Shown here: positions 43,438-53,983 of the stretch, piece by piece
Numbering within the stretch: the stretch's first letter is position 1
Layout of the letters: each line of letters begins with the position of its first letter
Assembly (NCBI GenBank): GCA_018644665.1
Contig: JABGQA010000114.1
Span: 62,001-126,000 of the forward strand
Direction of reading: 5' to 3'
Origin: Candidatus Poribacteria bacterium
Lineage (GTDB): Bacteria > Poribacteria > WGA-4E > GCA-2687025
DNA length: 64,000 nt
Notes under the pieces: model-generated
The model's database searches: none
What the model was told of the DNA's origin: nothing
What the model saw: only the letters and a program-made list of their open reading frames with translations
Program-made: the position numbers and the translations under genes

Positions 43438-46400
43438 CTACTTTCGGACGATCATCCGCCGCATGTCGCGATGGGCGCCCGCGCGCAGTTCGTAGACGTA
43501 GGCTCCGCTCGTGACCGGTTCCCCAACGTCGTTCCGGCCGTCCCAGTACGCGGCCGCCCTCCTGTCTCGATATGGGCCGGGAGCCAATCGCCCGAGGTCG
43601 AGACGCCGGATCACCATGCCCCGCGCGTCGTAGACGGTGACCGTCACGTCGGCCGCCTCCGAGAGGTCGAAGGGTATCCACGTCTCGGGGTTGAATGGAT
43701 TCGGGAAGTTCGCGAGGAGCGCCGTCGTGGCGACCTGAGCGGCGACGATAGGGAACGTGAAGCTGAACTGCCGTGGGTCGACGTCCTCCGCGGACACGCT
43801 CAGCACCGCATGCACCTCGTGAGGCGTCGCGTTCGGTGAGATGTCGAGGACCAGGCCGTTGTTGTTTCGCGCCTCCCCGGCGGGCCAAGAGTCGTGCGTG
43901 ACGAAGCCGGAGATGACCTCGACATCTGAGTCCAAGATGACAAGGCTGGCGCTTACGCTCCTGCCGGCTCCCAGCCCGACGTTCTTGAGCCGTACGCGGG
44001 GGAAGACGCGCTCGCCGGGGTTGACCTCGCCGTCACCGTCGGCGCCCGGGGCGGGATCCCACACCCACGCGTTTCGCAGCGCGAAGTCCGGCGGCAGGCT
44101 GGTGATCGACAGCGGCACCGTACGATAGATCGGGTCCGCATCGTCTGCGGTGATCGTCACTGCGACGTCGACATCATGGGGCGCCGCGTCGACTGCCACA
44201 TTCGTCATGAAGGAGAAGGGACGGGGCCACTTCGACCCGGCCCTCCAGTCCGCTACTGGGTCCACAACGCCCGTCACGGTCATGTCTGGATCATCCACCG
44301 CGGCGGTCACCCGGACGTTGGATAGGTTGCGTGTCTTGTCATTCGCCACGTTGATGTGGAGGGCCGCGGCTTCTCCTGCATTCACCTGACCGTCATCGTT
44401 GCCTCCCGGCCCCGAATCATCGAACTCCACGCTGGTCAGACGGAGACCCGATTCGGAGCTGAGCGCCATCGGGATCTCGAACCGCCACGGCCCGCCGTTG
44501 TCCGCCGCAACGACGATCGCGACGGCGCTGTCATGGGGTGTCGCCGCTGCGTCCACCCGGAGTCGCAACGTCTTCACATCCCACACGTTTCCCGGGGCGA
44601 GCACGCCCCAAATCGCGTCGGAGACCTTCACGGTGATGTCGTCGTCGGTCGCTATCAACGTCGCTCTTAGGCCGGTCGCCGGTTCGGACCCAATGTTGCG
44701 CAGGCGTAAGCGAGGCCAGACGGGCTCTCCGGGCAGGATAATCCCGTCGCGACCTTTTGGATCATAGAGCCACATGTTCTGGCCTACGACCTGTACCGGC
44801 GGCGACACTATCGGGAACGTGTACTGGAAGGCCTCGCTGACACCACCGTCGGCCTCGACGGTGACGGTGAACTCCACGTCGTGCGGCTCGGCCAGACGGT
44901 TGATATCCACGACGAAGCCGTCGTTGTTGCGCGCCTCGCCGGCCGGCCACGTCTCGTGGTAGACCTCGCCCGTGACAACCGTCGCATAGCGGTCGGGTGT
45001 CGTCAGACGAACCGTGACGTTGCGTCCCTCCTCGATACCGGTATTCCTCAGTCGGATGCGGGGGAATAGGCGTTCCCCGGCCTCCATCCGCCCGTCCTTG
45101 TCCCCGCCGGGTGTGGGATCGAAGACCCACGCGTTGCGCTGCGCGAACGCAACCGGTCGATCGACGATCGGGAACACGAACGTAAACTGCCATGGCCCTC
45201 CGCTGTCCGCGGACACGCTCACGGTTGCGGTCACGTCGTGGGGCACGGCGTCTGGCGCGATGTCGATCGTGTACGCGTTGAGCGTCATGCCGGTCCATGG
45301 CTCCCAGCGGGCGTGGGTTGTCTCGCCGTGTATCACCGTGACGGCCGGGTCGTCGGTCGTCAGGCTAGCGCGGACGTTTCGCGCCGCGCTCGGCCCCCAG
45401 TTGGTGAGACGCACGCGCGGCAGCACACGCTCGCCCGGGTTGGCTTTCATGTCCCGGTTCCCGCCCGGCTCCGGGTCGAAGAGCCATGAGCTGCGGTAGG
45501 CAATGTCGACGCGCGGCGGCCCGATCGGGAAGCCGACGTTGAACTCCCACGCGCCTCCGTGCGCCGCGGTTACACGCGCTACGAGCGCCACGTCGTGGGG
45601 CTCCGCGTCGGGTGCGATGGTGATTACGGAGACGGCGGTCTCTGTAGCGCCCGCGGGCCATGTGGGCCGCCAGTACCCCGAGGTCAGAATGGCAATGTCC
45701 GGGTCGTCTGTCGATAGAGTGACCCGCACGTCGTTGGCATCGTCAATGCCGACGTTCCGCAGGTCGAGCCGCGGGAACACCCTCTGGTCGGGGGCCACCA
45801 AGCCGTCGGCAGGGCCACCCGAGGCGTGATCGAAGAACCAGAAATTCGGCTCGGCGAACTCGACGGTTCGAGGTGTGATCGGCATAGCCACATCGAATCG
45901 CCACGCGCTGCCGGAGCCATCGACCACGTCGACGACCAGTGACGCATCGTGTGGGATGGCGTCGCCGGCGATATCGAGGACAAGACCCTCGTTGTTCCGC
46001 GCCGCGGCCAGCGGCCAGGTCGTGTGCGCGGCCTCTCCGACGACGACCGTGACGTCGGGGTCGGAGGAGGAGAGCGACACGCGCACGTCGCGGCCGTCGC
46101 CATCTCCGTCGTTGCGCAGGCGCACGCGCGGATAGACGCGCTCGCCCGGGGCCGCGGCTCCGTCTCCGTTGCCGCCGGGCGCAGGATCGAACGTCCAGAA
46201 GTTGCGTAGCGAGAAATCGGGCCTGGGCCCGGCGATCGGCATCGAAATGCTGAACTGCCATGGGTCGGCCCCGTCCACCGTGATGGTGATGAACATCGGC
46301 GCGTCGTGCGTCTCGGCCGTGGACGTGATGTCGACCAGGAACGCAGTTTCGCGCTCCTCGCCGGCCGGCCAACTCGTGTGGATCCCCTCCTCCGCTACGG

Positions 46401-47064
46401 GCGTGGCGTCCGCATCGAGGATCGTGAGCGTCACGCGCACGTCCGTAGCGTCTTCGGTTCCGTCGTTGCGGAACCGCACTCCAACGCGTACGCGCTCGCC
46501 CGCCTCCGCTCGTCCGTCGGCATCGCCGTCAGGAAGCGGGTCGTCGATCCATCCGTCGAGCTTGACGAAGGCCAACGGGGGCGCGACGATCGGGAACGTC
46601 AGGACGAACTTCCACGAGCCGCCGTTGTCGGCGGTGACGGTGACTATCGCGGTGACGTCGTGAGGCTCGGCCCCCGCAGCGATGACGGCGCCGTAGCCAT
46701 ACTCCCGCGTGGCGCCGACGACCCACCGTGTCTGGGCATATCCGATCCCGCTGATATCGACATCTGGATCCTCGGTGGCCATCGTCATGCGGGCGTTCAC
46801 CGCGTCGGCGAACCCCGCGTTCTGCATCGACACGTGCACGCGAACGAATTCGCCGGGATTCGCAACGACCTCGAGGTCCGTTTGTAGGTCGGAGATCCAC
46901 GCGCGCCTGGCGACGAACTCAGGGCCTAGGGCCGCGATGCCCGCAACGCCGGCGCCTGCTGGGACCACCGGGCGAATGCTCGTGGCGTGAGCAGAACTCG
47001 CGACCAGAGTGAGCGCCGCCACTGCCCATGTCCACGCCGACCGATGTGCACGCTGACCACGCAT
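43438..47064 (-). CDS. Giant secreted modular protein, array copy D (9 modules)
   Basis: The longest complete copy, 1208 residues, with ATG at 47064 behind GAGAGAGGAC. Signal peptide WAVAALTLVASSAHA. It carries one more module than its neighbours: an extra unit (NFWFFDHASGGPADGLVAPD) is inserted between the positions of modules 3 and 4, so nine in all. The first module has a damaged loop (DLQTDLEVVANPGE) and the seventh is short (WLYDPKGRDGIILPGE). The final module is WVWDPAPGADGDGEVNPGER. The sorting domain is complete (NFPNPFNPETWIPFDLSEAA, YDARGMVIRRLDLGRLAPGP, MRRMIVRK). Copy F has an extra module in a similar place. Confidence 0.92.
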   Translation of the reverse strand: MRGQRAHRSAWTWAVAALTLVASSAHATSIRPVVPAGAGVAGIAALGPEFVARRAWISDLQTDLEVVANPGEFVRVHVSMQNAGFADAVNARMTMATEDPDVDISGIGYAQTRWVVGATREYGYGAVIAAGAEPHDVTAIVTVTADNGGSWKFVLTFPIVAPPLAFVKLDGWIDDPLPDGDADGRAEAGERVRVGVRFRNDGTEDATDVRVTLTILDADATPVAEEGIHTSWPAGEERETAFLVDITSTAETHDAPMFITITVDGADPWQFSISMPIAGPRPDFSLRNFWTFDPAPGGNGDGAAAPGERVYPRVRLRNDGDGDGRDVRVSLSSSDPDVTVVVGEAAHTTWPLAAARNNEGLVLDIAGDAIPHDASLVVDVVDGSGSAWRFDVAMPITPRTVEFAEPNFWFFDHASGGPADGLVAPDQRVFPRLDLRNVGIDDANDVRVTLSTDDPDIAILTSGYWRPTWPAGATETAVSVITIAPDAEPHDVALVARVTAAHGGAWEFNVGFPIGPPRVDIAYRSSWLFDPEPGGNRDMKANPGERVLPRVRLTNWGPSAARNVRASLTTDDPAVTVIHGETTHARWEPWTGMTLNAYTIDIAPDAVPHDVTATVSVSADSGGPWQFTFVFPIVDRPVAFAQRNAWVFDPTPGGDKDGRMEAGERLFPRIRLRNTGIEEGRNVTVRLTTPDRYATVVTGEVYHETWPAGEARNNDGFVVDINRLAEPHDVEFTVTVEADGGVSEAFQYTFPIVSPPVQVVGQNMWLYDPKGRDGIILPGEPVWPRLRLRNIGSEPATGLRATLIATDDDITVKVSDAIWGVLAPGNVWDVKTLRLRVDAAATPHDSAVAIVVAADNGGPWRFEIPMALSSESGLRLTSVEFDDSGPGGNDDGQVNAGEAAALHINVANDKTRNLSNVRVTAAVDDPDMTVTGVVDPVADWRAGSKWPRPFSFMTNVAVDAAPHDVDVAVTITADDADPIYRTVPLSITSLPPDFALRNAWVWDPAPGADGDGEVNPGERVFPRVRLKNVGLGAGRSVSASLVILDSDVEVISGFVTHDSWPAGEARNNNGLVLDISPNATPHEVHAVLSVSAEDVDPRQFSFTFPIVAAQVATTALLANFPNPFNPETWIPFDLSEAADVTVTVYDARGMVIRRLDLGRLAPGPYRDRRAAAYWDGRNDVGEPVTSGAYVYELRAGAHRDMRRMIVRK

Positions 47065-47085
47065 GTTCCGTCCTCTCTCGTGTCG

Positions 47086-50000
47086 CTACTTTCGGACGAT
47101 CATTCGCCGCATCTCGCGATGGGCGCCCGCACGCAGTTCGTAGATGTACGCCCCACTCGACACGCGCTCCCCGATGTCGTTGCGACCGTCCCAGTACGCT
47201 GCATCGTCTCGGCCACGGTATGCGCCGGGATTCAGTCGTCCGAGATCGATGAGCCTCACGACCGAGCCCCGCGCGTCATACACGGTGACGGTGACATCGG
47301 CTGGCTCTGAAAGGTCGAAGGGGATCCATGTTTCGGGGTTGAATGGGTTCGGGTAGTTGGCGAGGAGCGCCGTGGCGACCGCCTCCGGCGCCACGATGGC
47401 GATGGTCACCGGGAACTGCCACGGACGGACGCCATCCGCCGTCACGCTGAGAACGGCCTGCACGTCGTGCGGCGTCGCCTCTGGGTCGATGTCGATGACG
47501 AACCCGTTGTTGTTGCGCGCTTCGCCTCCGGGCCACACCTCGTGGGTCACGATGCCGTTCACCACCGTGATGTCGTCGTCGGCGAGGGATAGCACCGCGT
47601 GCACGTTGGTGGCAGCGCCATCGCCGACGTTCCTGATTCGGACGCGCGGGAAGACGCGTTCACCGGGGTTGGCTTGCCCGTCGCGATTCGCGCCCGGCTG
47701 CAGATCCCAGATCCACGCATTACGCCGCTCGAACTCCGGGGGCGGTGTGACGATGCTGAACGAGAACGTCTTGCGCACCGGGTCTCCGTGGTCGGCGGTC
47801 ATGGTCAGGTGCATCAGCGCGTTGTGAGCGGTCGCATCTTCCGCGATATGAAGCGCGTAATCCGACAAGGTGCGGGGCGAGGAGGCGACCCATCTCGCGA
47901 ATGTGTCCACGCCGCTCACGACAGTGATGTCCGGATCGTCGGAGGTCAGCGTTGTCACGACGTTGATCGAGTCAGCGCGGCTCTTGTTCTGGATTTTCAC
48001 GACTGGCACGACGGTCTCTCCCGGGCCCATGACGCCATCTGCGTTGCCGCCGGGCGAGGGGTCCGTCATCAACCTCCAGCGGACCAAGAACGCAATCGGG
48101 CGTGTCACGGCGACGTTGAACTCGAACTGCCACAGACCGCCCTCGACCGTGGTGACGCTGGCAACCAACGTCACTACGCGCGGAAGCGCATCCCGGGACC
48201 CGTGGACCAGCAGTTCGGTGGTCTGACGCGTCTCGCCCGGGAGCCACGTCGCGTACACCTGCTGCGCGGTGAGGACCGTCAGCTCCGGGCGGGTGCTTGC
48301 CAGAGTGACGCGGACATTCTGCAGTGGCTCGGTCCCGATATGCCGCAGGAGGATGCGCGGCCGGCCGCTGAGACGCGCCTCTACGCTGCTGAGCTGGGCG
48401 CCCTGGAACGCAAAGCCGACCGCGGGGGCAACGACGGGTATGCTGTAGGTCAGAACCCAGGGGCCGCCGTTGTCGGCGCGGACGGTTGCCCGAACCGTGA
48501 CATCGTGCCCCTCGGCGTCCGGCGCTATGCTCATGATGAAGCCGTCGTTGTTACGCGCCTCGCCGGCAGGCCACGTTCCATGTGTGACTTCCCCGGCCAC
48601 GATCGTGACCTCTGGATCGTCCGTCGCCAGCGTGACGCGGACGTTCCGGGCCTCCTCGGCGCCGACGTTCCGTAGACGGATGCGGGGGAGTACCCGTTCG
48701 CCCGCTTCGGCCTGGCCGTCCCTGTCCCCTCCGGGCGCGGGGTCGAATACCCATGCGCTACGCTTGAGGAACTTCACCGGCCGATACGCGATTGGGAAGA
48801 CGAAGGGGAAGTCCCATGGTCCTCCGTCGTCCGCGGTCACACGCACGGTTGCGGTCACGTCGTGTGGGGAGGCGTCGGATTCGATGCTGACCGTGAAGCC
48901 GTTGTGCGTAATGGCCGCGCCTGGTTCCCAACGCGCCCGGCTCATCTGTCCGCGTGTCACGGTGACGGCCGGATCGTCGATCTCCAACGCTACGAGGACG
49001 TTACGCGCCGCGCTGGGGCCGTTGTTCACCAAGCGAATGACCGGCAGGGCACGTTCGCCCGGGTTGGCGGTTCCGTCGCGATTCCCGTGCGGCTCAGGGT
49101 CGAACAGCCACATGCGACGCGCCACGATCTCGATGCGCGCCTCGCCGATGGCGAACGGGATCGTGAACTCCCACGACCCGCCGCCCGCCGCAGTGACCGT
49201 CGCGACGAGCGTCGTGTCACGGGCCGTCGCGCCCGGCGCTATGTCGATCACGAAGCCGCTGTTGTTCCGCGCGGAGCCGGCGGTCCAGGTGGCGTGTGTC
49301 ACCTGTCCTTGTGCGATGACGATGTCAGGGTCGGCAGTGGACAGCCTGACTTCGACATCCTGCGCGTCCCCTGGCCCGACGTTCCGCAACCGCACACGGG
49401 GGAGCACCCGCTCGCCGGGCGTGGCGAGGCCGTCCCGGTTGCCTCCGGGCGCGGGATCGAACAGCCAAGAGTTGCGGAACGCGAAGTCCGGCTCCCGCCC
49501 GACGATGGGCAAAAGCACGCTGTATTGCCACGGGTCGACGCCGTCAACCACGACGGAGATGAACAGGGAAACCGTGTGCGAGGCCGCTGCCGGCGCGATG
49601 TCCACAACGAACACCGTGTCGCGCTCTTCGCCAGCGGGCCAGGTCGTGTGGATCGCCTCCGCTACGACGGGTGAGACATCTGGGTCGAGGGTTCGCAGCG
49701 CAACGCGCACGTCGGACGCGTCCGTTGCCCCATCGTTGCGAAGTCGGACGCCGACGCGTACGCGTTCGCCGGGTTCCGCCACGTCGTCGCCATCGCCGTC
49801 AGGGATGGGGTCCTCGATCCGGTCGTCGGCCTTGGTGAAGTACAGCGGCGCCTGGGCAATGGGGAAGGTCAGGATGAAGCGCCACGGGCCTCCGTTGTCG
49901 GCCGTGACGGCGACGATTGCCGTCACGTCGTGGAGGGCCGCCGTGGCCGCGATCGTGACGTACCACGCGCGCTCCTTCGCGATGCCCGCCTGCCACACGG

Positions 50001-50334
50001 TGGTCTGGAAGGCATGCTCGGTGATGTCGATATCCGGGTCGTCCGTCGCGAGGGTGATACGCGTGTTCATCGCGTCGACAGCGCCCACGTTCCGGAGCGA
50101 GATGCGCACGTACACGCTCTCTCCTGGGCTCGTGACGCCGTCGCCATGCGCTTGTGCGTCGGTGATCCACGCGCTCCTCGCTACGAACTCAGGCGCTACG
50201 GCTGCGGCGCCCGCGACGCCACCGCCGCCATCGTCGAGCGCGTGGATGCTCGCGGCGTGAGCGGAGCCGACGACTGCCATGAACGCCACCAGCACCCAGG
50301 TCCATGCCGACGCATGCATACGCTCAGCAAACAC
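47086..50334 (-). CDS. Giant secreted modular protein, array copy E (8 modules)
   Basis: A 1082-residue paralogue with GTG at 50334 behind GAGGGAGGCTGG. Signal peptide WVLVAFMAVVGSAHA. Canonical loops occur in modules 2-5 and 8 (WLFDPAPGGNRDGLATPGER, WVFDPAPGGDRDGQAEAGER, WIWDLQPGANRDGQANPGER). Module 6 has none and is shortened (GAQLSSVEARLSGRP); the same variant occurs in copies H and I. Module 7 keeps a loop (MTDPSPGGNADGVMGPGE). In the sorting domain the usual RRLDLGR is replaced by VRLIDLGRLNPGAYRGRDDA; otherwise it is intact, ending MRRMIVRK. Confidence 0.92.
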   Translation of the reverse strand: MFAERMHASAWTWVLVAFMAVVGSAHAASIHALDDGGGGVAGAAAVAPEFVARSAWITDAQAHGDGVTSPGESVYVRISLRNVGAVDAMNTRITLATDDPDIDITEHAFQTTVWQAGIAKERAWYVTIAATAALHDVTAIVAVTADNGGPWRFILTFPIAQAPLYFTKADDRIEDPIPDGDGDDVAEPGERVRVGVRLRNDGATDASDVRVALRTLDPDVSPVVAEAIHTTWPAGEERDTVFVVDIAPAAASHTVSLFISVVVDGVDPWQYSVLLPIVGREPDFAFRNSWLFDPAPGGNRDGLATPGERVLPRVRLRNVGPGDAQDVEVRLSTADPDIVIAQGQVTHATWTAGSARNNSGFVIDIAPGATARDTTLVATVTAAGGGSWEFTIPFAIGEARIEIVARRMWLFDPEPHGNRDGTANPGERALPVIRLVNNGPSAARNVLVALEIDDPAVTVTRGQMSRARWEPGAAITHNGFTVSIESDASPHDVTATVRVTADDGGPWDFPFVFPIAYRPVKFLKRSAWVFDPAPGGDRDGQAEAGERVLPRIRLRNVGAEEARNVRVTLATDDPEVTIVAGEVTHGTWPAGEARNNDGFIMSIAPDAEGHDVTVRATVRADNGGPWVLTYSIPVVAPAVGFAFQGAQLSSVEARLSGRPRILLRHIGTEPLQNVRVTLASTRPELTVLTAQQVYATWLPGETRQTTELLVHGSRDALPRVVTLVASVTTVEGGLWQFEFNVAVTRPIAFLVRWRLMTDPSPGGNADGVMGPGETVVPVVKIQNKSRADSINVVTTLTSDDPDITVVSGVDTFARWVASSPRTLSDYALHIAEDATAHNALMHLTMTADHGDPVRKTFSFSIVTPPPEFERRNAWIWDLQPGANRDGQANPGERVFPRVRIRNVGDGAATNVHAVLSLADDDITVVNGIVTHEVWPGGEARNNNGFVIDIDPEATPHDVQAVLSVTADGVRPWQFPVTIAIVAPEAVATALLANYPNPFNPETWIPFDLSEPADVTVTVYDARGSVVRLIDLGRLNPGAYRGRDDAAYWDGRNDIGERVSSGAYIYELRAGAHREMRRMIVRK

Positions 50335-50355
50335 GTTCCAGCCTCCCTCGCGCCG

Positions 50356-53300
50356 TTACTTTCGGACGATCATTCGCCGCATCTCGCGATGTCCGCCCGC
50401 ACGCAATGCGTACAGGTAGACGCCACTCGACGCGGCTTCTCCGACTTCGTTCCGGCCGTCCCAATACGCCGCCGTCGCTCTGCGTCGGTAGGAGCCCGGC
50501 TGCTGCCATCCGAGATCGAGCCGGCGTATCGGCCGCCCCGCGATGTCGTAGATGCGCACGGTGACATCGGCGGCCTGCGACAGGTCGAAGGGGATCCACG
50601 TCTCGGGGTTGAAAGGGTTGGGGAAGTTGGCGAAGAGCGCCGTTTCCGCGATCACCGGCACGATGATCGGCATGCTCAGGTCGAACTGCCACGGCCCGCC
50701 GTTGTCCGCCGTGACGCTCACCGTCGCGTTCACGTCGTGAGCGGTCGCGGTCGGAGAGATGTCCAAGACGAAGCTGTGGTTCCGCGCTTCGCCGACCGGC
50801 CACGTGTCGTGCGTCACAGCGCCGCTGACGATGGTTACGTCGTCGTCGTTGATGACGATGCTGACCTGCGCGTTCTGCGCCACGCCGCCCGCGTTCCTGA
50901 GACGCACGCGCCACTGTAGACGCTCGCCCGGGTTCGCCTCGCGATCCAGGTTGCCTCCCGGCGCTGGGTCCCAGATCCAGTCGCTACGCTGTTGGATGTC
51001 CGGTGGAGGCTCGACGATGGGGACGACGTATGTGAAGCTCCAAGGGCCGGCTCCGTCGGCGGTCACGGTCAGCGCCAGAGACACGTCGTGCGCGGTCGCG
51101 TCCGGAGCGATGTCGAGGACGAATCCGTCGTTGTTGCGCGCCTCGCCGGGCACCCACGTCTCGTGCGTGACCCCGGCCGTCTGAACCGTTACATCGGGAT
51201 CTGTCACGGTGAGCGTTGCCCGGACATTTTCGACCGGTTGTTCGCCGCTGTATCGGAGCCGGAGACGGGGAAGCACGCGTTCTCCCGGCGACATCGCCCC
51301 ATCGCTGTTGCCGCCTGGGGCGGGATCGAACACCCAGTGGTTCCGCCGCTCGAAGTTTGGGGGATCAGCGCGGACGCGCAGGACTCCGGAGTACTCCACG
51401 GGTTCCGAGTGGTCGGTGGAAGCGGTGAACACGAGGGTGACGTTGCGACTCGATCCGCCGTCGGCGATGGCCAGACTCCACCCGCCGAGGTATCTGCACC
51501 GAGTCCGCTCCCAGAGGTCGACGCTCACATCAGCGACAACGACAGTGATATCTGGATCCTCGGCACTGAGCCTGAGGCGCAGGTTGCGCAGGGGGGCGCC
51601 GGTGGCGTTGCAGGCCCAAAGAATGAACTGCACCGTCTCGCCGGGTTGCATACGGCCATCGCGATTCCCGCCGGGCGGGGGGTCGACGGCCTCGATCCGC
51701 ACACGCCCCAGTGCTACGACCTCGATCATGGGTAGGACAAAGTCGAACTGCCATGGGCCCCAGCCGTCCGCGGTGACCACAAGGGTGATAGCGATGTCGT
51801 GATGTACGGCTTCTGGGTCGACGAACACGCGAAACGGGGCGGTCTCGCGCGTTGTGCCGGCGGCCCATGCATCGTACTGCCTGAGTCCAAGTTTCACCGT
51901 GACATCTGGATCCGTGACGACAAGGGCCGCCCTGACGTTTTCTGCGGATCCGGCCCCAATGTGTCGTAGAGACGGTCGCAGGTCTTGGCCCGCGCCTGCT
52001 CGGACGGGCGGCTGATCGAAGTCGACCATGACGAACTCGACCGCGGGAGCCTCGATGGCAAGGGCGATGCGCGAGCGGAACAGCCCGCGGCCCTCCACTG
52101 TGACCACCACCCATGCCGCTACCTCGTGCGCAGCTGCGGCGCGGTCGATGTCCAGCGCGAGACCTACGCTGTTCAGAGCGACCCCCGGCTCCCACGTCGC
52201 GTACGTGACCTGATCGTGGATCACGGTGACATCCGGGTCGTTCAATTCGATAGCGACGGTGACGTCCTCCGCGGCGACGGTCCCAACGTGGCGTAGCCGT
52301 ATCCTCGGCAGCACGCGCTCACCCGCTTCCGCCTGACCGTCATGGTCGCCCCCAGGCTCGGGGTCGAATATCCATGAGTTCCGTAGCACGAATTCCACCG
52401 GCCGGTACGCGATGGCGAACGTGTAGCTGAACTCCCACGCCCTGCCGTGTGCAGCCGTCACGGCCACCTGGACGGTCACGTCGTGCGGCATCGCGTCGCG
52501 GTCGATGTCCAGAGCCAGGCCGACGTTGTTGCGTGCGGCCCCCGGGGCCCATTTGGCGTGGTCCACGGTCCCGGCGACGACGGTCACATCCGGGTCATCA
52601 GTAGATAGCGCGACGTGGATATCGTGGGCGATATCGAGGCCGGGGTTCTGCAAACGGACTCTCGGGAACACGCGTTCGCCGGGGTTCGCGGCGCCGTTGC
52701 GGTCGCCGCCGGGTTCGGGGTCGAAGAGCCAGAAGTTGCGCTCCACGAACTCGATTGCTGGAGCCGCGATCGGCATGGTGACGTCGAAGCGCCACGCGCT
52801 GCCGTCGGCGTCCACGACATCGACGACCAGAGCGGCGGCGTGGGGCTGCGCGTCCGGCGCTATATCGAGGACCAGCGCCTCGTTGTTCCGCGCGGCGCCG
52901 GCAGGCCACGTCGCGTGCGTCGCCTCGCCACTAACGACCGTGACGTCGGCATCCAGCGTGGAGAGCGACACACGCACGTCGCGACCGTCTCCGTCGCCAC
53001 TATTGACGAGGCGTACGCGCGGGAAGACCCGTTCGCCGGAGACGGCGCGTCCATCGCCGTTGCCATCGGGCGCCGGGTCGAACGTCCAGAAGTTGCGCAG
53101 TGAGAAGTCGGGTTCTGGCCCGACCACCGGCATGACGATGCTGAATTGCCACGGGCCCGCGCCATCCGCTTGGGCGGTGACGAACACCGGGACGTCGCGC
53201 GTCTGCGCTGCGTCGGCGATGTCCAGCACGAACTCCGTGTCCCGCTCTTCGCCCCTCGGCCAGTCCGTGTGGAGCGCCTCCGCCACAAGCGGCGTGACGT

Positions 53301-53961
53301 CGGGATCGAGCGTGCTGAGGGACAGCGTGACGCCGGTGGCGTCGGTCGGGCCGTCGTTCCGCAGACGTATGCCGATGCGCACCCGCTCGCCGGCGTTCGC
53401 CACACCGTCCGCGTTTCCGTCCGGCGCGGGGTCATCGACCCAGGCGTCGAGCTTCGTGAACTCCACTTCGGGCGCGTCGATCGCGAAGATGACCAAGAAG
53501 TGCCAAGGCCCGCCGTTCGTTGCCGTTACGGTCACGATCGCAGTGACGTCATGCGACGACGCGTCGGGCCCGATCTGGGCAACCATCCCTGGGATGTGCG
53601 TTTCGCCCGCGGGCCAATGCGCGATCGGCGACCAGGGAACGTCCACGATGTTTACGGACGCGTCCTCCGTACTCATTGTGACGCGAACATCGGTGGCTTC
53701 GGCGAATCCCGCGTTCCGCAGTCGTAGGCGCACGGTCACGGTCTCGCCGGGATTGGCCACGCCGTTGCCGTTGCCATTGCCGAGTGGGTCGGTCAGCCAC
53801 GCGTCCTTGGCTACGAACTCCGGGCCCAGGGCGGCGATTCCCGCCACAGTATCTACGGAACTGTCCAGAGCATGGATGGGAAGCGCGTAGGCCGCCCCGC
53901 CCATGGCCGCCAGCCACACGCACGCGCACATCGCCTGCCACCGGGAACATCGACGACGCAT
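50356..53961 (-). CDS. Giant secreted modular protein, array copy F (9 modules, most divergent)
   Basis: A 1201-residue paralogue with ATG at 53961 behind CAGGAGGCTGA. Its cysteine-containing leader (MCACVWLAAMGGAAYA) differs from the other copies. Nine modules: the first loop is extended (LGNGNGNGVANPGE), and module 6 lacks a loop (FDQPPVRAGAGQDLRPSLRH). Module 7 holds a rare cysteine (VQFILWACNATGAPLRNLRL) and another later (LWERTRCRYLGGWSLAIADG), possibly a disulfide. The final module has WIWDPAPGGNLDREANPGER, with DG changed to DR. The sorting domain varies (IYDIAGRPIRRLDLGWQQPG) but ends MRRMIVRK. Confidence 0.92.
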   Translation of the reverse strand: MRRRCSRWQAMCACVWLAAMGGAAYALPIHALDSSVDTVAGIAALGPEFVAKDAWLTDPLGNGNGNGVANPGETVTVRLRLRNAGFAEATDVRVTMSTEDASVNIVDVPWSPIAHWPAGETHIPGMVAQIGPDASSHDVTAIVTVTATNGGPWHFLVIFAIDAPEVEFTKLDAWVDDPAPDGNADGVANAGERVRIGIRLRNDGPTDATGVTLSLSTLDPDVTPLVAEALHTDWPRGEERDTEFVLDIADAAQTRDVPVFVTAQADGAGPWQFSIVMPVVGPEPDFSLRNFWTFDPAPDGNGDGRAVSGERVFPRVRLVNSGDGDGRDVRVSLSTLDADVTVVSGEATHATWPAGAARNNEALVLDIAPDAQPHAAALVVDVVDADGSAWRFDVTMPIAAPAIEFVERNFWLFDPEPGGDRNGAANPGERVFPRVRLQNPGLDIAHDIHVALSTDDPDVTVVAGTVDHAKWAPGAARNNVGLALDIDRDAMPHDVTVQVAVTAAHGRAWEFSYTFAIAYRPVEFVLRNSWIFDPEPGGDHDGQAEAGERVLPRIRLRHVGTVAAEDVTVAIELNDPDVTVIHDQVTYATWEPGVALNSVGLALDIDRAAAAHEVAAWVVVTVEGRGLFRSRIALAIEAPAVEFVMVDFDQPPVRAGAGQDLRPSLRHIGAGSAENVRAALVVTDPDVTVKLGLRQYDAWAAGTTRETAPFRVFVDPEAVHHDIAITLVVTADGWGPWQFDFVLPMIEVVALGRVRIEAVDPPPGGNRDGRMQPGETVQFILWACNATGAPLRNLRLRLSAEDPDITVVVADVSVDLWERTRCRYLGGWSLAIADGGSSRNVTLVFTASTDHSEPVEYSGVLRVRADPPNFERRNHWVFDPAPGGNSDGAMSPGERVLPRLRLRYSGEQPVENVRATLTVTDPDVTVQTAGVTHETWVPGEARNNDGFVLDIAPDATAHDVSLALTVTADGAGPWSFTYVVPIVEPPPDIQQRSDWIWDPAPGGNLDREANPGERLQWRVRLRNAGGVAQNAQVSIVINDDDVTIVSGAVTHDTWPVGEARNHSFVLDISPTATAHDVNATVSVTADNGGPWQFDLSMPIIVPVIAETALFANFPNPFNPETWIPFDLSQAADVTVRIYDIAGRPIRRLDLGWQQPGSYRRRATAAYWDGRNEVGEAASSGVYLYALRAGGHREMRRMIVRK

Positions 53962-53983
53962 GACTCAGCCTCCTGAGCGCGTG